Source: Coniferiporia sulphurascens (taxonomy: Eukaryota > Basidiomycota > Agaricomycetes > Hymenochaetales > Hymenochaetaceae). From it: a DNA stretch of 64,000 nucleotides. Positions 35,501 through 47,692 of this stretch are shown here, one piece after another (the first letter of the stretch is position 1; every line of letters begins with the position of its first letter). The position numbers and the translations under genes are program-made. The notes beneath the pieces were generated by a model, which did no database searches, was not told the DNA's origin, and saw only the letters and a list, made by a program, of their open reading frames with translations. Location: assembly GCA_002794785.1 (NCBI GenBank), contig NBBA01000001.1, positions 2,232,001 to 2,296,000 on the forward strand, in the 5' to 3' direction.

Positions 35501-38500
35501 AAGGTCGCTAATCATCCGTAGGTTGTTGGCCTGTATTGTCTCGGGTTCTGTGCTGATGCAGCTGAGCTTGGTTTTGATGTATTTGAGTCAAAACAGGTGG
35601 GACGTTTTGACGTGTTTCCAAACTGTGGCTCAAGCTATTTCAGTATCATCCAAATCATCGTCACGTCCGCTTCGCGCTCTGCTATCATAGCTTAGCCATG
35701 ATAAGTTGCGTTAGAGAACTTGCACTCAGTGAAGGCCAGAAGAAACGCTACATGAAGCAGATTAATCTTAATCAAGCTTTTATTAAAAGGCACGCTACCA
35801 TTTTCTGGGTGATTCTTTGTTTAACTTCTGTCCTGCAGGTGGATGTCTCACAGCCCGGTAAACAATGGAATGTGGATTTCTCTCGTGGTGAATACCGCTC
35901 TTGCAGTGACATCTTGGCGAAGCGAATTAAAATGACGCGATATATTACAGGATGCCGAACTATCGTCTCTCCATGACGGTCCTGACGCCCTTAAATTGTA
36001 TGATGAGGCTGTCTCGTACGTTCCTTTTCCCTGCTCTATAATCGGAGATGCGTAGTAAAGTGGTTTATGATAAAAGGCAAGCGGGAAGCAACGGCTGGGC
36101 ACTCGAAGAGGGTTGGGCCTTGTTCCTGGTAAGTCACTGTATTCCTGTTCGGGAGGGCTGCGCTTAGCATGATGTTCTAAACAGCAAGGAAGTCATCTTG
36201 TTCGTTGTGGTGAGTGCTTCGTTAATAGGGATTCTTCTTGGAGACGCTTAAGACTAGTCAGGCGTGAAGAAACTTGGGAACGAGTTACAGTATCGTGGAA
36301 TATCCCGACAATCTCAATGGGGGGCAAACGGGGTAGTGTGCGAACATATACGATTTCGTTGTATTTGCGGATACTCATCCCTAGACACTTTTGCTTTTCA
36401 GTGATTACCTCAAATCGGTCATAGGGACTAGGGAGGAGCCGCGCAAAGAAAGTATTTTCTCCTCAGATATTGGAGTTCAGACAGAGAACACTATTACGGA
36501 CATTACTGCCCAGCCTACTCTCATAGACGATCCCGTAAATACTGAAGGTCATGAAGGAGCATTGACCCAATTGGCGTCATCCGATTTGCTGGCGATACTA
36601 AAATGGAGTAACGACATATCTTCAGATATGAATTTGTTTTCAGGTATGTTAGCTGGGCAAAGATATATGCGGAATATTAAATGGTCACCACTAGCATCGA
36701 GACGGTTGACTGAAATTGCGGCATCAGTGTCCGGAGCGCAGAGTGCCTGTGTGGTTGTGGCCCGGGAGCGGGACTACGCGGTGGCTACGAGCATGTTCCC
36801 ACCTAGTGAGTCCTTCGCTCCTTCTGGTCATGTCATTTTTTGACCATCTCTAGCTCCTTGTTTTGTTCATGAGTGAGTGATTGGTCACACTCCGGGTTCG
36901 CCAATGTTCATCAACGGCATTTTCCAGGAATCCGAAATCCATTCGTACAATATCTGACCCGCTACAGCGTGCGGTCATACAGTACTGTACTGTTATCTCC
37001 ACTCCTTACCGTTGGCATCGTGATTATTTAACGCCATCCTTTTTGCCAGGCCTCAACTCAAAGAGTCGTGTTGTCTTTGATGACACGTTAGATTCACAGT
37101 TCGCGTCAGAAGCTCAAAGTAGCTTATACAGGGCTGTGATTTGCCTACCGATTTTCAGCAACCGCGGACAGACTTTCGGCGCAGTCTATCTGGCTTCGAA
37201 ATACTCCTTCCTGCATTCGGCGATAGCTATATTGACCTTGCTTCTCCAGCAGGCTAGTATTAGCATATCAAACGCACTGCTCTTTCGCTCGGTGCAAGCC
37301 GGCACCCGCGAAAATCTTCGGATGATTTCCTCACAACGCGCCGCATTAGAAGAAGCCCGACGCAGTCGCGAAGATGCACTGAAGGCTGCAAAGATAAAGA
37401 GCAACTTTCTTGCATCTATGAGCCATGAACTTCGTACCCCTTTTAGGTAAGCTATTAGAATAAATAATACGCGGCCAACTTTTAATCGCGCGTTTCAGTT
37501 CATTCTACGGTCTGCTTGACATCTTAAGCGATACTCAACTCAATCCCGGTCAATCGGAGATAGGTAAGAACCGGCCTTCCCCGCGAAGTTTTATTTTGCT
37601 AACGATCCCCCAGTGGCCACCGCCAAGGTTTCTTGCGAATTGCTGCTCAAGGTAAGTCTGTTTGGCATGTTTCGAAGGTGACATAAGGCTGACGCACGCA
37701 TGCATCAGATTATCGACTCTATTTTAGATTACAGCAAACTGGAGGCATCCGGTATGCTCATCTCGGCGGTTTTTCAAATGTCTTTCGTCTAAACACATAC
37801 AAATACGCATAGCCTTAAAACTGGAATACTCAGTCTTTTCGATGGAGTCCTTAGTCGCCGTACGTTCAACGTTCTGTCCTCTTGATGCTGGATACCATAC
37901 TGATTACTTCGCATAGGATTGCATGGAGCTTCTGCTTCCTATGGCTGCGAAAAAACTAGATATGTCCTTTAATATCGATCCGGACGTACCTTTCTGTACG
38001 TAAAATTCTCAAAAGTTCTGGGTTCATCCTAAAGAGTTTTACGTAGGGGTCGAAGCCGACTATACAAGGATCCGACAAGGTTGGCTTTACTTTCGATATA
38101 GGTGCTTGATGTTTGTATTGACAGGTTATGAACAGTCCTTATGAATCTGATCGGAAATGCTGTTAAGTTCACCTCAGCCGGATTTGTCCGCGTCTTATGC
38201 TCCATCGACCCAGCATGTAAGACCCAAGAAGGAAAAGCTTATATTAAATTCGTGATCCAGTACTTATACTTCCACATAAATGTCTGGCGGGGCGAACTTT
38301 TAACCGTTCTTTCTTAGAGATTCCGGGATCGGGATTTCTCAAGCTGACAAAGAGCTCTTATTTGTACCATTCCAACAGGCGGATAGCTCGTCGACAAGAA
38401 AATTTGGGTGCGTTGTTTGTCTGGTTAAAGTACGAAACGGCTCAAGGGATTCAGAGAGCTGACGTCTTTTTTCTGCCGGGAAAAAGAGGAACGGGCCTTG

Positions 38501-39838
38501 GTCTGAGCATTTCACGTCAACTTGTGAAATTAATGGGGGGTAACATCGGTGTTGACTCCAACCTTGGTGCAGGCTCAGTTTTCTGGATTTCAATACCTGT
38601 CAAAGTCCATGAATCAGATGAGTCAAGAAGGACTAAACGGGAGATAGACCGTTTAAAGGAATCGCTTTCCCTACTCCAACCGCGCCCACTACGTATAACG
38701 ATTTCCTCGCCTTCGGATGCAACGCTCTCTTTTTTGTCCACCATTCTAGCCGGCTTTCACACGACGTTACTAAAATCCATCGAAGACGTCGAAGAGTGTG
38801 TAAGGAATGCGGAATCAGGACAAGAGAACGTCGACTTTTTCCTGATTGACCATCAATCGGAGCACCGCGTGGATGAGCTGGCTAGATCTCTCCGTTTGAA
38901 GAAGTCCCCAATGATTTCGGATGCGAAGATAATTCACCTATTCACACCAACCTCGGAATCCTTATCCAGCCAACAAGCACATGGAATTATTCAGCCAGGA
39001 GTGACTAGGATGACCAAGCCCATAAGGACCCTCCGCCTCGTGCAAACATTAGCGACTTTAAAAAATGTCCGGTTGGAGGCAAATCCTCCTGGATCTCAGT
39101 CAGTCGTGTCGAAGGCACTTGATGACCTAACTGCGGCCAGACGAATCCTATTTGGTCGCGTTTTGATTGCTGAAGGTCGGTGCTTCAGTATATTAAGCTT
39201 TACAGTCGTATCTTGACTCTTTCGCCCTTTGTCTTCCGACAGATAATCATATAGCACAAAAAATATTAAAACAACAACTCGAGCGGGAGCGATTGATTGT
39301 TTCGGCTGCCTCGAATGGTAATGAGGCTGTGCAAGGTCAGTGGTATTTAAACTGGCTGAGCAAAATACAAATACCTAAAATTGCTTTAAGAATGGGAAAG
39401 CCATGAGCCCGGATATTTCAGTATAGCTCTTTTTGATCATCGTGAGTTTATCTCCCTAAGAAATAATGCGTACCCGCTGAACACCAATAATTTGAGATAT
39501 GCCCATATGTGATGGAATCGAGGCCTGCAAGCGAATACGGCTGCTGGAAAGCAAGCGAAGGATTTCACTAGCCTTGCCAAGTGCGCCAGACCCTGTCCAC
39601 GTCAATGCAATATCTGACTTTTGTTATAGTTGTGGCTTTAAGCGCTGATTGTCAAGAGTCGACAAAACAACTTTGCCTAAGTGCTGGAATGAATGCTTTC
39701 TTCAGCAAGCCGCTCAAACGGGGTGAGACCGAACCTTCAAGTACTGAAGTGATAAGCAATTAATGTTAAACATCCTTTATAGATGACCTCGCGAGACTGT
39801 TAACTATGTTCGGGGGCTCCTCCGTCAAGGACCCCTGA
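29568..39838 (+). CDS. Group X hybrid histidine kinase with pseudokinase, AAA-type ATPase, GAF, HisKA, HATPase and REC domains
   Basis: Fungal sensor kinase of the Mak2/Mak3 (S. pombe) class, which feeds phosphate through an Ypd1-type phosphotransfer protein to Ssk1/Skn7-type regulators. A protein-kinase-like domain (29750-30900) is followed by a STAND/AAA-type ATPase with Walker A GPAGVGKSS split by an intron (31600-31690) and Walker [10 protein letters not shown] (about 32155). A long helical region, a GAF-like region (36690-37290), HisKA with phospho-acceptor box SHELRTPF (about 37422), an HATPase with [10 protein letters not shown] (about 38148) and GTGLGLSIS (about 38490), and a receiver domain follow. 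The receiver starts [14 protein letters not shown]; its phospho-Asp lies in LFDHHMPICDG (split by an intron near 39435) and its conserved Lys in FFSKPL. The stop is at 39838. The catalytic HK motifs look intact. Several dozen introns make exact exon ends uncertain. Confidence 0.9.
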
Positions 39839-41056
39839 GCTGTTGTCAACGTTGGATCTTTTCAAGAACGTCTCGTAACATATAAGACTGTCATATAGTT
39901 TCACGCATGTAATTTTATAGCTTATTTTACACTAAGAAACACGGATTGTTGTAAATAATCATACTGTGGACATAATATGACCCAAAGCCTATTTTCCCCT
40001 GAATCCGGTAGAGCCCCGCACGACATAAAATATCATATATACAACGGGATCAGATCAAATGCCTTGTCAGTGTGAGTCTTTCAATTTCAAACGCCCGGAT
40101 TAAGAACCTAAGTTGAACTCATAATTCATGAGAAATGGGTATGACGCGGGCTTGGTGCCAATGCCAGGGCGGCGGGATGACTAGTCCGGGTCGGACTTTA
40201 ACGGGTGACCTACGACTCGGAAGCTATACGAATATACACGAGAAATGCCGCAACCCCCGCTTTTCTCCAGCTGCGAACAGACGCGAGGCAGATAATTAAA
40301 AACGTAATTCAAGTTGAGGTTCAGTTTTGCAATGCGGCAGTTTCGTATGACCGACGGTGTCTCTGTGGAAGTTTTATCGTATCACAGGTGCGTGCCGTTC
40401 TCAGAATGTACTGTGGTCTGGCTGATCCCCATACGTCGACTGTTTTTTCGTATTGATCAACCATGCAGGTGACACACAATTCGGAAAGTGTAGACTCTGA
40501 AGCGCTCTATTTAGCCTGAGGGAGGCCATATACGCGAATGTCCCCAGACGTTATTGTTTATATATATATATACTTTATAAGTACTAAATGCAACGAAAGT
40601 GTAAAAAAAAGATTAGTAGAGTACCTAGGTCGTACGCAGGGAAGCGGACGGACGGGTACGAACCACGATAGGGTCCCCCAAAAAGAGGAATGGGCAAGTA
40701 GGGCTACCACATTAGTAGAATACGGTCGTGCAGACGGAAAGGAAGAGAGGGAAGGACGACTGGGAAATTAGGAGGACCTAACCGAGGGGGGAACCAGAGT
40801 CACCACAGAATGCTCGTATACATATATTTACGTAGGGTTTTTTTATGAAGACAGATACCTGATCCAAGGGGAAAAGCATCAATTAAATTTTGAGTGCTGC
40901 AAGAGGCCCGGGCAAAAATATGAAAAAGTTTGTAAGAGGGGTAGTGGTCATATTTACCGTCACAAATTACCTTTCTTCAGGCCTTCAGACGCGTTAAACC
41001 ACACCATTGTGACGTATAACAGATATCTCGTTGGCGTAAATTACATTGTGTGAAAT
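39839..41056. other. Intergenic, convergent gap between histidine kinase and LAS1
   Basis: No gene recognised. A TA-dinucleotide run lies near 40558-40572. From about 40600 to 40800 the plus strand is strongly purine-rich (runs such as GGAAAGGAAGAGAGGGAAGG near 40736). Small open frames there appear to reflect low-complexity composition. Confidence 0.45.
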
Positions 41057-42821
41057 TCAGTAGCCCAATGGTACACCGATGGGACATGCCTTCCATGGCC
41101 CTACGGCCGCCTTTGTCCATCCCTTCGGCATTTCAACTTCTATTGGCTTTGCTGAATAACAGTTGTTCGTGTCCATTGCCGTATCTAAACCACCGCCCGT
41201 CTCTATCGGCAGCGGCGCTGGGGAGAGAAGAGAGCGCAAGCGCCCCTCCATAACCAACGCATCCTCCTCCATCCAGTTCTGACCGTAATGTAAACCGGAA
41301 CTCAAGACCAAAAGTAGAGAACGGATGGTGTCTTCAAGACAAGGATGTGCTTGAACAAGAATATCGAGCAGGACTCGCGCACTGTCAATTTTGGCAACCT
41401 TTGTTAGATCTTTGGGCGAACCCAAAAAGTGTACGAATGAACGTACCCACGTCTGTCCTCGATAAGCTCACCATTCCCCCGGACACCGAGAGCGGTGACG
41501 ATGCTCACGATAATATCCTCCCTTTTCAACGACATCGCGCCTTCCTCTGAGACTCCTCCAACGGTTATGTCCCATTGATCGATGCACCATGCAGCCCAAG
41601 CAGCGACGCAGAGTTCATATGTCATATCTTTCCTCGGAAATGCATCATTATTCAACGTTGACTGCCTAGCAAGCAGGTTATTCAAAATAGTCGAAACCAA
41701 CACCAAGGGAAAAGTTGGATGACTTGTCCTAAGAGAGAAAAGCAACGGTGACCATATCGCAACTAAGGAGGATGGAAGTTTAGGAAGTGATTTCGACCTT
41801 GATGCTAAGCGCTTTCTTCAAGCAAAACATTGTCAACTCAAAATTAGTAGAAGAAAAAAAACAGGCGGCGTACTTGCTGGATACCGGCACGAGACCGTCT
41901 CTTTCTAGCAACGCCTCGCATAGCCGCTCCAGCGCCCAACGCTCGCTTTCACTGGCACCTTCACTTTGCTCGCTGGTACCCCAGTGGATGAAAATATCGG
42001 CAGAAGCCGCGACCTTTGCCTCCCCAATCCATCGCTCTATGTCACGCATAATCTTCGCCAAGTTGTCCCTGTACTGAGACTTGAGCGATGCGTCACGGGT
42101 AATGGTCTTCGAGAGAGACTTGTATTGCTTAAGAAGAGGGGAGAGAGACGAGAGGCGGACAGCCGGAGATGGTTGGTCAACGCTAGAAGAAGCCGAGAGG
42201 GTAGGGAGAAAATAGTTGTGAAGGAGCCATGCTAGAGCCTGGAGGGGTGCAAAGGTTTGGGTGATTTAGAAATATTTTTACGAAAAGGTTTAGTCACCTC
42301 TCTTGCACCCGCACGGAGCAATTCTAGACTAGGAAGCTCTTCATGCGTCGCTGTGTGCCTTAGCTCGACCAACCATTGGGGAAGACCTATCTGCGCGGCG
42401 ATCGCGGCGATCGAGCGCGCATAAGCCCCCAGTTGCAAGGGGTCGACGAGACCATTGACAAGTCGGACGATAGCGGACGCATAAGCTTGCCGAACACCCT
42501 GTGCTGAGATAGTTTCCAGGGCCTGCGGGTCGTGGCGCTGGCGGTGCTGCTGTACGTCACACCGCTGGTCGAGGAGGAGTGAGGAAAGCAAAGAAAGAGT
42601 CGCCTCCAGGGCGTGCGGAAGCGGTGTGATTGCCCTCCATGCGGAAAGCTACTACGCACTCAATATTAAGAGCGGTGTATTAGCGAGAAGGTAAGAGGGC
42701 GACGTACTCGATTGACGGCCAACGACCTTGCGTAAATGTCGTTCTCGTCTGCATATATCCAGCTGCAGACCTGGTCGAGCTCTGCTGAATTCGCCCACGG
42801 GACACGTCGAGGAAGGCCCAT
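41057..42821 (-). CDS. LAS1: Pre-rRNA ITS2 endonuclease Las1
   Basis: HEPN-domain ribonuclease that cuts the C2 site in ITS2 of pre-rRNA, acting with the Grc3 kinase. The start is MGLPRRVPWANSAELDQVCS at 42821. The HEPN core reads QAYASAIVRLVNGLVDPLQ, then GLPQWLVELRHTATHEELPS, with the RxxxxH motif (RHTATH, 42343-42360) as expected for catalysis, then ALAWLLHNYFLP. The C-terminal part ends GWTKAAVGPWKACPIGVPLG, like the family's closing WKPCPIG motif. The protein has several short introns (near 42240-42300, 41770-41870 and 41400-41470). ROK1 and eL19 in the same window also serve ribosome assembly, but they are not linked as a unit. Confidence 0.9.
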
Positions 42822-43327
42822 TAATGGAGGGTAGTTGTATAAAGTTTAATAATAAAAAAAGAGAGTGCCTGCGAGTGTGACATGTGTGACGCGCTAGGCA
42901 CCGAACCAAACTATTTACAGATAAAAAGGTTTGGAGTTGTTTTACCAAATATGGTGATTATTATTCAACTTTTTACACTAAAATAACCGACGCGACGCCG
43001 GCTGCACAGCCAGTGGCGATCGGCGTCCGATCCCGGCTTTCTTCGGCGTCGTGATTGATGTGGGCTCCTACGCGGCCGTGCGAAAAGGTCGGATCGCCCC
43101 CCGATGCACCTGGAGTTCGCTTGTCGGACAAAAGTGCAGGTTCGCAACTTCGTGCGGTAGCCAACCGATGCGCTGCTGGAACACTGCCTCGACCCTAGTG
43201 CGCCCATTGGTGTTCTGTCTAGTGTTTGCGGATTCCGTGCACATATAAAGTCGGTCTGAACTATCCAGTCATCCTCACAGTCAAACGCCCCAGCACAGAA
43301 TCCTACTCTAGTCTTCTTCTCGTCCTC
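42822..43327. promoter_or_regulatory. Divergent promoter, LAS1 / DUF7702-like gene
   Basis: This 506 bp region has a TATAAA at 43244-43249, about 80 bp before the plus-strand start. A pyrimidine-rich run (43290-43325) follows, typical of a fungal transcription start region. A minus-strand open frame through 42965-43345 has no recognisable content. Confidence 0.5.
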
Positions 43328-44404
43328 ATGCCTAGCCTTGACCAACGCGGCGACATCTCTGTCGTCGTTATGATAGTCTATCTATTCGTCTTCTGCCTTG
43401 CGCTCATCCTTACCGTGCGCCACGGGTTCTCCAAACAGGCCGGCTGGCTCTATCTCCTCACTTTCTCCTTATGTAAGCACGCATTCACTCGAGAACTTGT
43501 CGGACGTTTCTAATCTTTCCTGATTATAGGTCGTATCGTCGGCGGTGCTACGCACGTTGCAGCGGAAAAAATATCGCCACCTAGCACTGGCTTGTACACC
43601 ACTGCTTTCGCCCTCGAAGGAGTAGGACTTGCTCCTTTGCTCCTGTGTACTATGAGTTTATTGGGAGTTGTGTGAATTCATTCCTCCCTTAGTCACCAGC
43701 TCTGTTCATTAAGCGCTCTTCGTCGTCATCCAGAGGATCTCGTATCGTTGAAACCCACCCAGTCGTCACCATTACGAGGCTAAGGCTTGTCAGACTCATA
43801 ATCACTGTCGGCCTCGTTCTCTCCGTTGTCGGGGCAGTGGAATCAAGCAGCAGTAGTGATGGTAGTCGAAACACGTCAACTACGCTCCGCAGGGTTGGCT
43901 CGATCCTTCTCGCCGCCAGCTATGTCATCCTTGCTTTCATCCACTTCATCTTCTGGCAAGCAGGAAACGAGCTAGTGGTGTTCCAGAAGACTGTGAGTAC
44001 TTTGCGTCCTTCGCCTTTGGACTCTTCTGACGTAGGTGATGCAGCTTCTCAAAGGCATCTCTTGCGCTCTTCCCTTCCTAGCTGTGCGCACGCTCTACAC
44101 CGTCCTCTCCTCGTTTAGCCCGGCGTCGTCATTCAGCTCAACCGGTGTATCCTCGGGATCTTCCTTCGGACTGGCGAAATTCAATACCATCACAGGAGAA
44201 TGGCAGATCTTCCTTGTAATGGGGATCCTCATGGAATTCGTCGTCGTATTAATCTATATCTTCTTTGGATTGCGCCTTCCAATTAGCAAGGAGATAGGAT
44301 ACCAGGGGGCGCACACCAATAGCCCAAGCATCAGCGCGATTCCGCTGTACAGTAACAGCTCGTATCCTCCACCGCAGGGGAAGTTTTACGCGGAAGGGGT
44401 TTGA
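43328..44404 (+). CDS. Seven-transmembrane fungal membrane protein (DUF7702-like)
   Basis: Function unknown. The protein starts MPSLDQRGDISVVVMIVYLF with the first membrane segment at once, then WLYLLTFSLCRIVGGATHVA, FALEGVGLAPLLLCTMSLL, LRLVRLIITVGLVLSVVGA, ILLAASYVILAFIHFIFW, LKGISCALPFLAVRTLYTV and WQIFLVMGILMEFVVVLIY. The cytoplasmic tail ends SSYPPPQGKFYAEGV. This number and spacing of segments, with RIVGGA and RTLYTVLSSF, resembles the fungal DUF7702 family, a comparison made from memory. Introns lie near 43474-43529, 43660-43700 and 43993-44037. Confidence 0.75.
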
Positions 44405-45131
44405 TGCTGTCAAGCATTGAACAGACAGGATAGCTCCTTCTCTATTTGCTTGAATTTCCACTTTTTTGGGTCCTCGAGAGCTGCTGAGAGGAGGACGTGT
44501 CTAACCAATATGTGATATGATATATGTTCATAATTCAGCCCTTAATTTAATTTCAAACATCAACCTGTTCAATACAGTACATTATCGGTGCTCTATTTGA
44601 TATCGGCGGGTGGCTTCTTTATATGTACCATCAGAAGGGGAAAAGGGTAGAGACTCGGAAATAAATAATTATTCTAGCCTTTTACATGGATCTGAGTATT
44701 AACAAGCTTCACTGTTTGCCAATAGGGGGCATATGCCGTACATGGAAGGGGATTTTGCGTCGCTTCAGAGTTTGTTCAGGCCTACATAGTATTTAGTACT
44801 GAAGTAAGAATATAGGACTGAGGTGTAAATTGAGACTGTATGCACTGTCCGAAGAAGGAAACCACATTACTAATTGCATTCAAGAATAGAATCAAATCCT
44901 AACAGTGAATACAATTGTGGGATGCTTATTGAAGTTGGCAAAGTAACGCGACCTTTGCTTATATAATAAAAGAATACATGGGCCGATTTTCGTCATCCAC
45001 TCAGAGCGCGAGGTTTATTCTTCCGTTTATCAATATGTAGTCCAGATTTTCCAGCGGAATTTAACGACCGCTGTTCTCGTCCCCTCCCTTCTCGGGCTCT
45101 CTCCTCTTTGTCGTCGTCGTAAACGCTGGCC
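44405..45131. other. Intergenic, 727 bp, ERG5 promoter region
   Basis: AT-rich, with a TATATAA at 44960-44966 about 165 bp before the ERG5 start. The 60 bp before the ATG are pyrimidine-rich. No gene is seen. Confidence 0.5.
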
Positions 45132-46929
45132 ATGGCTTCTTCGCATAGTCATTCTGTTTCTGCGTCCATTCCCTCCGTGGTCTCCTCTCCCTTGAGCCAG
45201 ATCCCCCTCCCGTCATTTTTCCCAGCCGGGGAAGGGTCGACTACAACTTGGGTGTATACTTCGTTAGCAGTCGTCCTGTCTCTGCTTGCCCTCGAACAGG
45301 GTGTATATCGCTATAAGAAATCGCATCTTCCTGGTGCGAAATGGACGATTCCTATCATCGGCAAGTTTGCAGATTCCCTGAAGCCATCTATGGAGGGGTA
45401 CAAAAGGCAATGGGCATCGGGGGCTCTCAGTGTCGTGAGCGTGTTTAACATGTGCGTATAAGTTTTCTCTGTGGGGGATTCGCGCAATGAAACTGATTTT
45501 TTTTCGGATTCGCGCATTCAGCTTTATTGTTATGGCCTCCACCAACGAGTACGCAATGAAAATATTCAACTCACCGACGTATGCGGAGCCGTGTCTCGTG
45601 CATTCGGCGAAGCAGGTCCTTCAGCCGGACAACTGGTAAATTGAGCGATTTAGTGTTCCTGATTTTCTCTAATAGACAATGGCATGACAGGGTCTTCTTG
45701 ACTGGCAAAACACACGTTGAGTATCGCCGCGGGTTGAACAGTCTTTTCACACGCAAAGCCCTTGGGTGAGATAGTCTCCTCTCAGGAAGCCACGCATTTC
45801 CTGACATCGTCCATAGCATCTATTGTCACATTCAGGATGTTATCGCGCGCAAGCACTTTTCAATGTGGCTCAAGACGGCGAAGGAGGATCCGTCGGCAAA
45901 GCCCATCATGTTTACGGCTCGTAACATGAATATGGAGACCTCATTACGTGTATTTTGTGGCCAACACATTCCAGACCGCGCTGCTGACGAGATTAGCGAC
46001 AAATACTGGCTTATCACGCGTGCGCTTGAACTCGTTAACTTCCCTCTCGCTCTTCCCGGTACGAAAGTCTACAAAGCTATTCAAGCCCGCAAGGTTGCAC
46101 ACAAGTGGCTCGAGCTCGCCGCAAAGAACAGCAAGATCAGCATGGCGGCGGGGAATGAACCGGAATGTATGCTTGATTCATGGGTGAAGGAACTTTCGGA
46201 TCCTTCGTATAAAGGCCGTCGGGAATTCAGTGACCGTGAAATGGCTATGGTCGTTTTCTCGTTTTTGTTTGCGAGCCAGGATGCTATGTCTAGCGGCCTC
46301 ATCTATGGTTTCCAGCACCTGGCCGATCACCCTGATATTCTTGCAAAGATTAGGACAGAATCCGCGCATGCACGTGGCGGGGACCCAGAGAAGCCTCTTA
46401 CGCTCGAGATGCTCGACGATATGCCCTACCTTCGCGCCTTCGTCAAGGAGAGCATGCGCGTCAAACCACCTGTCACAATGGTTCCTTATAAGTGTACGAA
46501 GGCGTTCAACATTGCACCGGACTACACTGTTCCTGCAAACAGCATGCTCATTCCCTCGATCTACCCTTCATTGCACGACCCATCCGTCTATCCGGAACCG
46601 GAGACGCTAAATCCCGAGCGTTGGTTGGATCCCAACAGCTCGGCAAACGCAAACCCCCGTAACTATCTTGTATTTGGTTCTGGACCGCATCGCTGCATTG
46701 GGCTGGAATACGCGATGATGAACATGGCTATTTGCTTGTCGAACGCGGCAATGTTCATGGAATGGGAACACGAGGTAACGCCTGAGAGCGAGGAGGTTGA
46801 GTGAGTGAAGTCCGAACTTGTACTGTATTGGGACGTCCTGTTAATTGCTGTTCGTTTTGCAGAATCATTGCCACTCTCTTCCCGAAAGATGGATGCAAAC
46901 TTAGAATCCGTCCCAGGGTACGAGCATGA
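45132..46929 (+). CDS. ERG5: Sterol C-22 desaturase, cytochrome P450 CYP61 (Erg5)
   Basis: ER haem enzyme that introduces the C22 double bond in the last steps of ergosterol synthesis. An N-terminal membrane anchor is seen (WVYTSLAVVLSLLALEQGVY), then the ERG5-typical YKRQWASGALSVVSVFN, PCLVHSAKQVLQPDNW and EYRRGLNSLFTRKALG. The I-helix carries FASQDAMSSGL, the K-helix has the ExxR motif in KESMRVKPP, and the haem loop FGSGPHRCIG holds the ligand Cys (about 46693). A last intron leads to IIATLFPKDGCKLRIRPRVR and the stop at 46929. Four introns are short. This is a primary-metabolism P450 with no biosynthetic cluster around it. Confidence 0.95.
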
Positions 46930-47692
46930 TGACGTTTCCAGTGTCTGGTCTATTTTTTTCTTGGATTTCAATCATGCCCTGGAGGGCGTTTTGGTCGACC
47001 GACCCATTTTAGGATATACCTTCGTTGATTTAATATTTTATCTAAAGGAAGGCGGAGGCCCAATTGATCAATTTGTTTGTAAATCGAGCCCTCGGGTTGC
47101 TCGGTAGACGTGGATAAACTAGCATCTTGAGAACTGAATTTCACTAAGCCTCTGGTCCACGCGTGGAGTAAAGCATACTAAATCGTACTCTTACAAAGTC
47201 ACATCCCGAGACAAATTTTGGACTTCCGGCTTCCATGTCATGGAGAAGGGATCAGAAAAAGTCCGTTTGAGCCGCTGCATAGTTTTTTTTCTTTCAGTAA
47301 AAGCTTGTGGTGTCTCTGGCTTGAGAGCAGTTTACTTCATGGCAAGGGGGGACGGATAATAGTATCTTCAGCCTATGGATCGACAAGAGGGCACCCAATC
47401 TTTAGGCTCCTATGATTAGACTGGCCTTGGGCCCTAATCCGCGACAGACAGGAGAGCAAGCGTAAGTCATGTGCTGTATTGGTATTGATACAGTATTTGA
47501 TGAAGATGGTATACCGGTACCAGTACAAGTGAAGACATTATATACAGAATAACGACAGAGAGAGATCATGTATCGTGTACCGCGACAGATGGCCCGATTA
47601 AACCTAAAGCAAGTCGTCACATGTCCCATTGCGCAGCCTCGGGAGTCCCGGAAAGGGGACGGACTCGCTAGCGAGCGCGTTTTCATTACAAC
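46930..47692. other. Intergenic, convergent 3' regions
   Basis: Between two convergent genes. Only low-quality open frames; no repeat or RNA gene recognised. Confidence 0.45.

Noticed and set aside
45132..46929. P450 as part of a secondary-metabolite cluster
   Set aside because: The sequence is the primary sterol enzyme ERG5/CYP61 and the neighbours are not biosynthetic.
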